Assembly (NCBI GenBank): GCA_022592445.1
Contig: JABYQR010000356.1
Location: 1-44,195 of the forward strand
Length of the DNA stretch: 44,195 nt
Direction of reading: 5' to 3'
Source: Cytidiella melzeri
Lineage: Eukaryota > Basidiomycota > Agaricomycetes > Polyporales > Irpicaceae
The translations under genes were made by a program, and so were the position numbers. How positions within the stretch are numbered: position 1 is the stretch's first letter; each line of letters starts with the position of its first letter. The notes under the pieces were generated by a model that worked only from the letters and a program-made list of their open reading frames with translations, was not told the DNA's origin and ran no database searches. Of this stretch, positions 31,886 to 42,268 are shown in pieces.

Positions 31886-32450
31886 GGTGACTGTGTGACA
31901 GTGTGTGATGAGCTTGACAGCTCAGTGGTGTGCGGAACAAATCTCCATAAAGGAGAGGTCCTGTGTGTGCGTGGGGTACTGCCGGCGTCGGCCTGGACTC
32001 TCTCTCCAGGTCCGGTGGTGTATAGGATCTCCGTCACGGTTCCACCCGTGCGGCAAATGGTTGGCGGATCAGTATTACACTGACCCTAAGTCCGGCCAGA
32101 ACAAGTTACCCGTCTTCGTGCCTAGGCACTCATGGGCTTCAAGTCCTGTTGTCTAGCTCTTATAACGAGCTGTCTGACACCAGACTCCACTATCGCCTGT
32201 GGGGAGGCACACTTTCATCATGTTGGCATACTGCCAACCCCTGCTCTGATCAGCTCTAGGAGCGTCGGGCGAGAGGGTGATTCAAGTTGTGCGCATCAAG
32301 GCAAAGCCTAGACACGACTACCACTTAGAGCCTATGGTCCGGCTACCTCTATTTCTAGAGGATTTGTAGAGGGGCCCACGCACAGGCACAAGACCTAGAA
32401 GAAAGGGAAAAGAAACCTCCAGCACGTCCAAAGACGTGAGGGAGTAGGGG

Positions 32451-32462
32451 CAGTCTTATCCA
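32451..32462 (-). other. Primer-binding site of gypsy copy 2, complementary to its own LTR
   Basis: Two bases inside the 5' LTR, the sense strand reads TGGATAAGACTG. The same LTR contains the exact complement CAGTCTTATCCA in the sense direction (32601-32590), 34 nt downstream of the TATATATA run (32635-32628), that is, at the expected transcript start. Self-primed elements (Tf1 and relatives) use the first bases of their own mRNA in this way; the use here is inferred. Confidence 0.65.
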
Positions 32463-32464
32463 AA

Positions 32465-33190
32465 TGTAACAGTTAAGGTTACTACTCACCAGGTAGGTTG
32501 ATAAACTGAGGGGAGTTGATGGAGATAGAGAGTAAGAGGTGTGGTGAGCGAAGTACTGTGAGGTACTGAGTAGTCCTAGTTCAACAGAGTGGATAAGACT
32601 GAGGGGATATGCCCTCAGGAGTGCCTCTATATATACATGAAGGGGAGGACCCCAGGTACTACCCTAAGACCCCTAATACCTACATGAGTAAGCGAAGTAA
32701 TCTACCTTACTAAGCATGCCCTATGCCCTAGTGGTGCCACTTCAATAATCAACCAATAGCAATTGTCCCCATGACCTGACCCCATGACCCAGCTCCAAGG
32801 CTAGACTTGTTCTAGCTTGTTCTAAGACAAGGCTAGACTTTTCCAGAAGGTTCTAAGAACTATGACATCATCTAATGGAATGTTCTATACTATGACATCA
32901 TAGTTCCAGCATGTTCCACAATGTTCCAGAGAGTTCTATCATGTGATACACAGATAAGGAAAGGAGCGCATCAGCGCATCAGAGACAGGAGGCGCATCAG
33001 CGCATCAATTGATAGGCACTGAGAATAAGCGCCGGAATAGGCGCCTGATAAGCGCCAGATAAGCGCTGGATAAGCGCCTAAATAGACGCCGGATAAGCGC
33101 TGGATAAGCGCTTGACAAGCGCTTAAATATTCCCAATAATACCGTTGCCTGGTAAGGCAAGTCTTGTAGAAACATTGAAAATCTGTGACA
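32465..33190 (-). repeat. 5' LTR of gypsy copy 2
   Basis: 726 bp, tgtaacag to tgtgaca on the + strand, pairing with 13315-14040. The sense 5' half is packed with imperfect gcgcttatccagcgctta-type short repeats (about 33020-33125 on the + strand). These are also present in all family-A LTRs and vary slightly in number. Confidence 0.95.
32590..32635 (-). promoter_or_regulatory. Gypsy LTR promoter with TATA, hairpin and self-primer sequence
   Basis: In sense order: TATATATA (32635-32628), a 7-bp perfect stem CTGAGGG/CCCTCAG with a 6-nt loop (32618-32599), and overlapping its end the 12-nt primer complement (32601-32590). The same block is kept in the LTRs at 3200-3240, about 5990-6030, about 12930-12985 and 13440-13485. 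The TATA-to-primer spacing suits transcription starting within the hairpin. Confidence 0.6.
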
Positions 33191-33195
33191 GTCTC

Positions 33196-33598
33196 CTCCA
33201 TGAGGGTGACGACGGCGATCATCATCGCAAAGAGTGTCAAAGGGGGTGCAACGGCGATCAGCTGGGGGAGCAGAGACATGACGAGCACCTGGGATCACCT
33301 CACAATCCTCAGAGCTAGAAGAGTGGTTGTCGTTGTTACTGGGTTGGGGTTTGACATCAGGGACATTAGAGTTGGATGGTCCAGCTGAGGGAGCATCAGT
33401 TTTTGTGACAGTGGTGGAAGACATTGAGGGAGGAGGTGTAGTAGGAGCAGGAGAAGGAGTAGGGGTGCATGTGGGGGTTGTCCTGCGAGTGGTTGTTCTT
33501 TGGCGGGGTTGAGCTCTGGTGCCCCTGAGGAAGTTGGTTTGGTGTCGCTCTCTAGTGGAACAACGAATTTGAGCTTGATCAGCGAGATCAGAGCTCAT
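33196..33598 (-). pseudogene. Copia gag, N-terminal part
   Basis: ATG at 33598 (MSSDLADQAQIRC) 70 bp downstream of the copia primer site. It is a Ser/Thr/Pro-rich, low-complexity N-terminus (TTRRTTPTCTPTPSPAP) followed by SSSSEDCEVIPG and an acidic/His stretch. The frame runs into the gypsy insertion at 33190 and resumes at 13309 with DDSDDNHMDEDE before a copia-type LTR. The rest of gag is at 12399-10884. Confidence 0.7.
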
Positions 33599-33646
33599 CA
33601 ACAGAGAGGAGTAGATGGAGAAGTGAAGTAGAGTGAAGAGAATGAG

Positions 33647-33667
33647 CTTAGTCAGGGCTCATAACCT
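33647..33667 (-). other. Copia primer-binding site (initiator-Met tRNA internal-half type)
   Basis: Directly inside the 5' LTR the sense strand reads AGGTTATGAGCCCTGACT. It resembles the start of the internal region of Drosophila copia (GGTTATGGGCCC), which pairs with an internal half of the initiator methionine tRNA. The comparison is from memory of that element. Confidence 0.55.
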
Positions 33668-33837
33668 TTTAACAAGGTATCAGTGGAGTTGAGAGCGTTG
33701 AGAGAGAAGACTGAGGTGGTGGTCACAGAGAAAGTTAGGGATCAAAAGTGATAGCTGTGCATTGATCAAAGTAAGTCTTATATACAGTAACTACGGTGCT
33801 AAGCGCGCGCTAAGTACGAAGACAGAATAGTGAAACA
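33668..33837 (-). repeat. 5' LTR of the copia element
   Basis: 170 bp matching 5661-5830 with three differences in the body and one or two at the inner end (TTGTTAAA for TTGTTACA). The target copy tatgat follows at 33838-33843. Confidence 0.92.
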
Positions 33838-33973
33838 TATGATATGCATTTGCAGCATGTTCTTTGCTCAGGCTCTCTTTGATAATCTGATTTTTGCTAC
33901 ATGTTTGTGTGTACAGGACATGGATATACACATGGGAATAGGAGGTTATGATTCAAGAGAAAGTCAACTGTGA

Positions 33974-34504
33974 TCAGTCTACTCTGGGTACTGGCTTTCC
34001 CAACATGTCAAATTCTCTATTCAAGTACTTTAGCCTATCCCAAGCTTCTTGTAACTGAACACCAAGCTCCTTTAATTCATGTTCATAGTTTGGGACCAAC
34101 GCTCGATATACTTGCTTCTGCTCTGCTGGAATAACCGGATTATTTTCCATATCTTTGCATAATTTGATATGCTTTTTTAGCTCACGCATACTACTGAGAA
34201 TGCGTTTTACTGCTGCGTGTGCCATTTTGAAGTCTTGAACCTCTTTTGCATAAGCTGTAGGCAGTACTCAGTCTCTTATCTACACGTCACAGTCAACTTG
34301 AACCATACTTGTCTCCGTGTAAGGCATATTGATTCCTGCTCTTGCATATTGTTGTTTCAAAGTGTTGGAGGGGCTCAAATCCTTTGGGTGATATGATTCC
34401 CACTTGCTGTACAGGGTGATAGGTGCAGCTGCAGTATGCAATGTGCTGGTAACAATGGTGCCAATGCTGGCAAGCAATACAAGGGAGGTAAATAGCTGCA
34501 TCAT
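33974..34504 (-). CDS. Small secreted protein candidate, two exons, 158 residues
   Basis: Exon 1 is 34504-34309 and exon 2 is 34254-33974, joined in phase by a 54-nt intron (GTATGG donor, CTACAG acceptor). The protein starts MMQLFTSLVLLASIGTIVTS, a typical signal peptide with likely cleavage near residue 20-27. It continues with APITLYSKWESYHPKDL, then the helical, charged KEVQDFKMAHAAVKRILSSM, RELKKHIKLCKDM and HELKELGVQLQEAWDRLKYLN, ending PVPRVD. Only one Cys remains in the mature part, so it is not a disulfide-rich effector type. No family was recognised. Its stop is 137 bp from the copia LTR, so the copia insertion landed just downstream of it. Without splicing, the two halves would be separate short ORFs, which is less likely. 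Confidence 0.55.
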
Positions 34505-34559
34505 GGGTTTTAATGTTGCTTAGGTAAATAACAGGATGCCAGCTAAAAAAAAACAATCA

Positions 34560-35110
34560 GCCAAGTGACCCAATGCAGGTGCAACACAAGCAACCAAGTG
34601 CTGACTGACCAGCAATGAAGTAACAAAACAACCAGAAGACCAATGGAGATGTGTGAAAGGGCAGTTTGGAAAGGGGCCAGTCAAATGGCTAGCTGGAGGA
34701 ACAATTTCAGTATGGTGATGCAAGGCAAGTGCAATGCCAACAATAGTGTACTGACTGACCAACACTGCAGTAACAGAATGGAGCAATAGGGGTGTATCCA
34801 AGGGCAATATGAAAATTGTACAGAGCTAGCTTTGAAAACAATCTCAGTGCAGTGGCCAAAGGCAGGTGCAATACAGACAACAATGTGCTTACCAACTATT
34901 ACTGAGACAACAGAAAGTCTGGAGCAATGGAGGTTCACTGAGAGATAACAGGGAAGAGTGGCTTCGAGGGAAGGACTTGAAAGGGAAGTAGAATTGCCAG
35001 CTATAAGATCAATTTCAGGCCAGTGACTCAAGCAAGCGCAATGTGAGCAATTATGTACTGGCCTACCAGCGCGTAGCAAATTTAAAACTTGGAGAAATGG
35101 GGTGTGGGAA
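34560..35110. repeat. Tandem repeat, about four diverged units of about 150 bp
   Basis: Each unit begins gtg(a/g)c.. caa.gcaggtgcaat.c..acaa and continues with ctgactgaccaacactg.agtaac and ggagcaat(g/a)g.g. Starts are near 34565, 34716, 34854 and 35021. Units are diverged and vary in length. No gene is seen. Confidence 0.6.
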
Positions 35111-35499
35111 GTGCTGAGAACATGAAGATTGTGGCATGGAGCTTTATATATCCTGCAGTTAATGTGCAGTGCTGATGATGAGACCCATAGCATGCACATG
35201 GCAGAGGTGCAATTGCATGTTGCAAAGAATGATGAAACTTGTTTGGGATTGATATATCAATGACACAGTACAGTGCCACGGGCCGTGGAATATCTGCTTA
35301 TGTGTAGTTAGAACTAGTGCTCTGCTGAGATACATTGCAATGCATCAGAATCTTAGACATAAATAACAATCAATTACTCTCCTGTGTGAAATAGAAGATC
35401 CACCAGTATCCCCATAGTGTCAGTGATAGACATATATACAGATATCAGATTAATTCACACCATGAAATGTATTCCATGGTATAGATGTATATAATTGCT

Positions 35500-36060
35500 G
35501 AATCCAGTGACTTGCTTGGTAAAAATGGCAAGTATACAATGGAAGATGGGGGAAAAGAAACAGGATGATAGAGAGGAGTTAGTTTGTCAACCCTGACACT
35601 ATTTGGTTTTGTTTGTGACATGCAGCAGCCTGCTTCAGACCATAGCAATCTATCAGTTGGCAATGTCAGATGTGATCAAAGCCAATATTATTTATGTATT
35701 ACCCCTATTATGGAAGCTGTTTCAGAGATTAGTATCCTAATAGTCTCCAGTATTGGATTGCAATACTGAAGCAGACAATGGACAGAATTTTCAGTCCATA
35801 CTACTGAAGTTATACCACTTTTACCTGTCAAATGTATAACAGAAGAGGGGGGGGATGGGGGGGGGAGAAGAAAGCAGGAGGATGGAGAGACCCTGGTTAT
35901 CCGTCCCTGACACCATTTAGCTTGATTTGTGACAGCCATGACCCTGCTTTGGATGAAACAACTACATAACCACTTAGAGATAGGGGCTGTGTGAGATGAT
36001 AGCAATCTATCAGTTGGCAATATCAGATGTGTTCAGATGCCAATATTGGAGTTGTATCAC
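35500..36060. repeat. Direct duplication, period about 357 bp
   Basis: Two diverged copies share purine-rich ggaaga.gggggga, ccctgacac(t/c)attt, tgtgaca..c and an exact 23-base block at 35642-35664 and 35999-36021 (atagcaatctatcagttggc then aat). The second copy contains a G-run of about 17 bases (35848-35866). Confidence 0.7.
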
Positions 36061-37399
36061 TGATAAATAGAAGCAGTTTCCACTACATCAAATACCGGAT
36101 TTTCCAGCATCAAAAACGGTTGAAAAAAGCGTGAACTATTGAACGACCAGATCTAAGATTGGATGGGTCAGAAAATGATGCAAAAATTTGGTTTGTGGGT
36201 TCTGGATTTGAACCGTTGAAAAATCATGGAGTAAAGCCTTGTAAGGTGCGAGATTTAGTAGCAGAAAAAATGTTGCTGGTGTATACAATTTAGGAGGTAT
36301 GAAAACTGTGACTCTCAGCTGGGTTTTATATACGCATAAATCTTTGTACAACGCGTGACTGAGGTCAGAATTGTGATTTCTCTTTTCAAGTTAGCAAAAT
36401 TCTGCACTAATTTTGCTCTGGCGACAAGATTTTGCAAGCTAAACAAACATGATTCAATGCTAGTGCTGAGAGCTCACAATTCACAGTAGGCTTTTTCTGC
36501 TTGCAAATTCGATGTACTATCCATGCCTTAAATCCTATGCAGAGCGCAGAGTTTTGGGGATGACAAATCTTTGAGGGAATTGTTTCCAAAATTCTGAATA
36601 CAAAGTCAGCATTTTGCAGTTGACAAAACTGTTGGTGAAATGCATGCATCATTAGTAAGATTTTGGAGCATGTAAATTCTGCTCCTAAGTGTACCTACAG
36701 ACTAACTAGCCTTTGCCCTTGGTCTGTAGTCCTTAGTCCGTAGTTACAATTCCTGAAGAATGAAGAAGAATTGTTCCAGTGTGCTTCAGCACATTGATGC
36801 CTTTTCAGATGTGACCTTTTTGTCCCCCAAAGTGTGGGAATTTGATGGCAGAATACAAACAGTAACAGTGTCAATAACAAAACAATGAATCCAGCTGATG
36901 GCATCACATTGGCCTTGTTATAAACCCTTTATAACTTTGTATCAGATCACTTTTGCAATCAAAATGCAGTTTTAGATTTTTACAGACTGCATATGGAAAT
37001 ACATTTGTACATATAATACACCATTGGATAGCCCTATCTTGTGACAACATCCTGGTACAAACATCCTGTCAATTGAAGTGGGATTGAGCAAGTTATGGCC
37101 AGTCTACTGAAAAAAGTCATCCAGACTCAGGTTCAAACTCCACTCCTGCTGGCAAATGATGTCAAATTTTGGTCAGGTACATGAGCAGCAATCTACAGAC
37201 ATTGCTTGCTCTCTTAACAAGGAATACAATCAGAAGACATGCCACACATAGTATTGGCTCTGAACAAAAATTACCAGTACTTTGGAAGCTAACTGAAAAC
37301 TCTCAAACCCTACATTTTTGGACAATGTAGATTTGTGGCTGTATTAGTAGTGAGTACTGTATCTGATTGTTCCACAAAGTTTCACAACTGTTAGTTACT

Positions 37400-38520
37400 C
37401 TCTAAGCAGGAGTTACAATCAGAACACAGCCTGTGGCAGTTCCAATGGGGGTGAGGCAGTTCAGACATCAACAGGACACGGTTGCATCAGCAGCAAGTGG
37501 CAGTGCCAATGGAGGTGATGCAGCTCAGACATCAACAGGACATGGTTGCATCAGCAGCAACCACTGCATCGGATTGTTCCACAAAGTTTCACAACCATTC
37601 ATTGCTCTTTAAGGAGGGGTTACAATCAGAAAATAGCCTGTGGTGGTTCTGATGAGGCTGAGGCAGTTCAAACATGAACAGAACGTGGTTGCATCAGCAT
37701 AGAGCACTGCCTTTGATTCTTCTATACACTTTTACAACTACCACTTACTCTATAAGCAGGAGGTACAATCAGAACACAGCCTGTGGCAGTTCTAGTGGGG
37801 CTGATACAGTTGAGACATCAACAGGACGTGGTTGCATCAGCATAGAGCACTGCCTTTGATTCTTCCATATAGTTTCACAACCACCAGTTTCTCCACAAGT
37901 AGGAGATACAATCAGAACACAGCCTTTGACAGGTCCAATGGGGGTGAGATAGCGCAGATATCAGCCGGACGTGGTTTTATCAGCAGCCAGCGCTGCATTC
38001 AATTGGTCCACTAAGTTTCACAGCCACTACTTTCTAAGCAAGAGTTACAACTGTGGCAGTTCCAATGGGAGTGAGGCAGTTCAGACATCAACGGTACACG
38101 GTTGTGTTGGCAGCAAGCGCTGCATTCAATCGGTCACAAGGTTTCACAAACACTTCTGCCTAAGCAGGAGTTACAATCAGAACACAGTCTGTGGCAGTTC
38201 CAATAGGGGTGATGCAGCTCAGACCATGGTTGCATCAGCAGCAACCACTGCATCAGATTGTTCCACAAAGTTTCACAACCATTAGTTGCTCTCTAAGGAG
38301 GAGTTACAATCACAACACAGCCTGTGGCAGTTCTAGTGGGGCTGATGCAGTTCAGACATCAACAGGACGTGGTTGCATCACCATAGAGCACTGCCTTTGA
38401 TTCTTCCACACAGTTTCGCAACCACTAGTTGCTCTATAAGCAGGAGTTAAAATCAGAACCCAGCTTGTGGCAGCTCCAATGGGGGTGAGGCAGTGCAGAT
38501 ATCAACAGGACACATGTAAC
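37400..38520. repeat. Left-arm tandem array, about eight units of 125-210 bp
   Basis: Units share gcaggagttacaatcagaac, acagcctgtggcagttcca, gggggtgaggcagttcagac and atcaacaggacacggttgca with cat(c)agcagcaac endings. Starts of the acaatcagaa motif are near 37410, 37622, 37767, 37909, 38043, 38175, 38308 and 38446 (some degenerate). Unit spacing varies (about 125 to 210 bp). Confidence 0.8.
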
Positions 38521-40144
38521 ATGTTTCAGGAATTGATCCAATGAGACACCCTCAAGCCCTTCATTCTTGAAGCAAGTAATTTTCTAGAATCGCAGTGAAC
38601 ACTACACTAGATTAATGACAAGATAAATGGAGCTCCTTGCTACCATTGGTGACTACCTTCATCAATGTATGGCTCCTGTTCCCGCAACCAAATTTAAGAA
38701 TTGTAGTACAGTCACTTTATCCCAGATCAAGTTGCCTATCAAAGGTGTCACCAATAGCAAATGCCTGTAATACAGTCAATATTGATGACCAGATGGCTTG
38801 GCAAGGTAAGGACCCTTACCAGGCACAGAATTCTTTACTGAGGTTCTTTGTGATAACAAAGTCACAGGTGCAACTAACTATTTCTTACTATATAATTTAT
38901 TCAATTTGCTATCAATAACAAAATCACTGGTAGCTCTGCTCCTGCAGTTTACCAAATTGTATCTAGATTATTCAACATAGTTCAACACCATTAAGAACAA
39001 GACGCATGTCAAACAATCTTCATCTCCATGTTCTACTCCACAAACTTGTTTCAATTCTGTACTCACACCCATTGTTGCACCTCAAACAAAACAGCATAGT
39101 TCCTCTTTTTTCATGAATGATTGTGTGCTCCAGTGAAGACAAACCACCAACTTACTATACATTACTCATTGGAAAAGCTATTCCCAACAAATTTACTTGT
39201 TCAGGCTTCTACCAGCACCAAGTTTACTTACGAATCTTGCTCAAAAAGTGATATTTCATTCAATCCTCAGGAATTGTACTGGCCACTTGCCGGCCTTGCT
39301 AACGCTAGTCTGTAGTCTGTAGTCCGTACTGACCATGACTTCCTGCGGACTAGGACTAGCGTTAGCAAGGCCAGCAAGTGGCCAGTACAATTCCTGAGGA
39401 TTGAATGAAATATCACTTTTTGAGCAAGATTCGTAAGTAAACTTGGTGCTGGTAGAAGCCTGAACAAGTAAATTTGTTGGGAATAGCTTTTCCAATGAGT
39501 AATGTATAGTAAGTTGGTGGTTTGTCTTCACTGGAGCACACAATCATTCATGAAAAAAGAGGAACTATGCTGTTTTGTTTGAGGTGCAACAATGGGTGTG
39601 AGTACAGAATTGAAACAAGTTTGTGGAGTAGAACATGGAGATGAAGATTGTTTGACATGCGTCTTGTTCTTAATGGTGTTGAACTATGTTGAATAATCTA
39701 GATACAATTTGGTAAACTGCAGGAGCAGAGCTACCAGTGATTTTGTTATTGATAGCAAATTGAATAAATTATATAGTAAGAAATAGTTAGTTGCACCTGT
39801 GACTTTGTTATCACAAAGAACCTCAGTAAAGAATTCTGTGCCTGGTAAGGGTCCTTACCTTGCCAAGCCATCTGGTCATCAATATTGACTGTATTACAGG
39901 CATTTGCTATTGGTGACACCTTTGATAGGCAACTTGATCTGGGATAAAGTGACTGTACTACAATTCTTAAATTTGGTTGCGGGAACAGGAGCCATACATT
40001 GATGAAGGTAGTCACCAATGGTAGCAAGGAGCTCCATTTATCTTGTCATTAATCTAGTGTAGTGTTCACTGCTGATTCTAGAAAATTACTTGCTTCAAGA
40101 ATGAAGGGCTTGAGGGTGTCTCATTGGATCAATTCCTGAAACAT

Positions 40145-40545
40145 GTTACATGTGTCCTGTTGATATCTGCACTGCCTCACCCCCATTGGAGCTGCCACAA
40201 GCTGGGTTCTGATTTTAACTCCTGCTTATAGAGCAACTAGTGGTTGCGAAACTGTGTGGAAGAATCAAAGGCAGTGCTCTATGCTGATGCAACCACGTCC
40301 TGTTGATGTCTCAACTGTATCAGCCCCACTAGAACTGCCACAGGCTGTGTTCTGATTGTACCTCCTGCTTATAGAGTAACTGGTGGTTGTGAAACTGTAT
40401 GGAAGAATCAAAGGCAGTGCTTGCTGCTGATGCAACCATGTCCTGTTGATGTCTGAACTGCCTCACCCCCATTGGAACTGCCACAGGCTGTGTTCTGATT
40501 GTAACTCCTGCTTAGAGAGCAACTAACAGTTGTGAAACTTTGTGG
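40145..40545. repeat. Right-arm tandem array, about three units
   Basis: The complement of the left-arm array, but with only about three units (near 40150, 40275 and 40420) against about eight on the left. The arm is therefore shorter here. Confidence 0.8.
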
Positions 40546-41942
40546 AACAATCAGATACAGTACTCACTACTAATGCAGCCAAAAATTTACATTGTCCAAG
40601 AATGTAGGGGTTGTGAATTTGTAGTTAGCTTCCAAAGTACTGGTAATTCTTGCTCAGAGGCAATACTATGTGTGGCATGTCTTCCAATTGTATTCCTTGT
40701 TCAAAGAGCAAGCAATGTCTGTGGATTGCTGCACTTGTACCTGATCAGAATTTGACATATTTTACCAGCAGGAGTGGAGTTTGAATCTGAGTTTGGAAGA
40801 CCATTTTCAGTAGACTGGCCATAATGTGCTCAATCCCACTTCAATTGACAGGATGTTTGTACCAGGATGTTGCCACACAATAGGGCCATCCAATGGTGTA
40901 ATAGTTGTACAAATCTGTACCCATATGCAGTCTGTAAAAATCTAAAACTGTATTTTGATTGCCAAAGTGACCTGATACAAAGTTATAAAGGGCTGATAAC
41001 AAGGCCAGTGTGATGCCATCAGCTGGCTTCATTGTTTTGTTATTGACACTGTTATTGTCTGTATTCTGCCATCAAATTCCCACCCTTTGGGCACAAAAAG
41101 GTCACATCTGAAAAGGCATCAATGTGCTGGAGCACACTGGAACAATTCTTCTTCATTCTTCAGGAATTGTAACTAAGGACTAAGGACTAGGGACTAGGGA
41201 CTAAGGACTACTTTGTCTGTATGTACAGTTCGAAGCAGGATTTTACATGCTATAAAACCATACCAATCATGGATGCAGTGATCAACGGTTTTCTTGACCG
41301 CAAAATGCTGCCTTTAGATTCAAAATTTTTGGATTAATTTTCTCACAGATTTGTCAGCTGCAAAACTCTGTACTCTGCATAGGATTTGAGGTATGAATAG
41401 TACATTGAATTTGAAAGCAGAAAAAGCCGAGTACAACTTTGAGCTCTTGGCAATAGCATTGAACCACATTTGTTCAACTTGCAAAATCTTGCTGCTATCG
41501 CAGAATTAGTGCAGCATTTTGCTAACCACAAAATCATTACAAATTTCTGAAGTAAGTAAAATCATGCTGACGGCCACAATTTTGCTACCTCACAAATCCT
41601 GGACAACATTAGATCACTAAACTTGGCACTTCACAATGCTTTACTGCATGATTTTTCAACGGTTGAGGTCCAGAACCCACAAACTGAATTTTTACATAAT
41701 TTTCTGACTCATCCAATCTTAGATCTGGTCATGTGATAGTTCACGCTTTTTTAAACCATTTTTGATGCTGGAAAATCCAGTATTTGACATAGTGAACCTT
41801 GAAAGTTTTAGATGCATCAGACAACAAAGAACCAGTTGTGCTGAGACCTGGATACTTCTAAACCATAGCTGCCACCAGTACTCTAGAAACAGACCTGTTG
41901 GAAGCTCAAATCAGGGACATCAGTCTTCGAAAAGCAGAGCGT

Positions 41943-42268
41943 TGTGGATGGCCCAACTAGCCCTTATTTTCTGCAATCTACCTATTGTTTTTATCTTTAA
42001 AACCTTGCGCTGCAACCCAGTTGCAATCCTCTCTACACAAACCACTTGCGCCTCTATTAAGCGCCCGTATCACGTGGCCTAGACGCTCTACATGGTCACG
42101 TTACTTGCTACTATGTCACACTGGCATGTGACTTAGCTTATGTAAGACCACATGGCTACAACCACATGGCTCAGCCCATAGCTAGGGTTTGACGTCATAG
42201 ATACCGTTCACATGGACTCCTTTTGTTCTTTCCTTATTGTTCTCTTTATGGCAGAATGTTCTCACAGG
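41943..42268 (+). repeat. Truncated family-C LTR
   Basis: Starts tgtggatggccc (a damaged TG...GATGG start). It follows the family-C LTR for 326 bp to atgttctcacaggtg and then stops at the family-C LTR of the next element, which is in opposite orientation. Truncation by that insertion is the simplest reading. Confidence 0.8.

Larger units (their letters stand above)
13315..33190 (-). mobile_element. Complete chromodomain Ty3/gypsy element, family A copy 2
   Basis: Full-length chromovirus on the minus strand with 726-bp LTRs at 32465-33190 (5') and 13315-14040 (3') and a perfect target duplication, gtctc (13310-13314, 33191-33195). Only five differences between the LTRs were found by eye, so the insertion is recent compared with the copia it sits in. 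The order is LTR, primer site, ORF0, gag, pol (protease, RT, RNase H, integrase with C-terminal chromodomain), polypurine tract and LTR. Pol is split by the DNA transposon 15864-27370. Without that insert the element is about 8.4 kb. Gag has several frame breaks and integrase one. Confidence 0.95.
5661..33837 (-). mobile_element. Ty1/copia element split by nested insertions (28-kb nest)
   Basis: The two ends are 170-bp LTRs of nearly identical sequence (three differences counted by eye), and the six bases tatgat sit just outside both (5655-5660 and 33838-33843). Between them, and only on the minus strand, the parts of one copia element occur in the right order: primer site, gag, protease, integrase, reverse transcriptase, RNase H and polypurine tract. 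The gaps are filled by later insertions, most with their own target duplications. The coding sequence carries many stops and several catalytic-residue changes, so it is an old, inactive copy that has served as a landing site. Confidence 0.88.
36079..41797. repeat. Giant palindrome (inverted repeat), about 5.7 kb
   Basis: Left and right halves are inverted copies around 39332. The innermost arms (38390-39310 and 39354-40275) are nearly identical with about one mismatch and a single-base indel noted, and are separated by a 43-bp spacer (39311-39353). A predicted 93-codon ORF occurs identically in both (38637-38918 plus, 40027-39746 minus), as expected from symmetry. Next out are tandem arrays, longer on the left. 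The outer arms (36079-about 37380 and about 40546-41797) are still homologous but clearly more diverged. No protein-coding gene is supported inside. The ends share cactacatcaaatac/cactatgtcaaatac, and no target duplication is certain. Confidence 0.9.

Noticed and set aside
33020..33130. CRISPR-like short repeats (gcgcttatccagcgc series)
   Set aside because: They are imperfect direct and inverted motifs inside every family-A LTR, with no regular spacers; the organism is a eukaryote.
39121..39543. ORFs spanning the palindrome inner ends
   Set aside because: Mirror images of each other and running through the spacer; no recognisable domain.
38637..40027. Pair of identical 93-codon ORFs in opposite orientation
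   Set aside because: They are the same DNA seen twice through the palindrome; the outer homologous copies are not open, so coding is unlikely.
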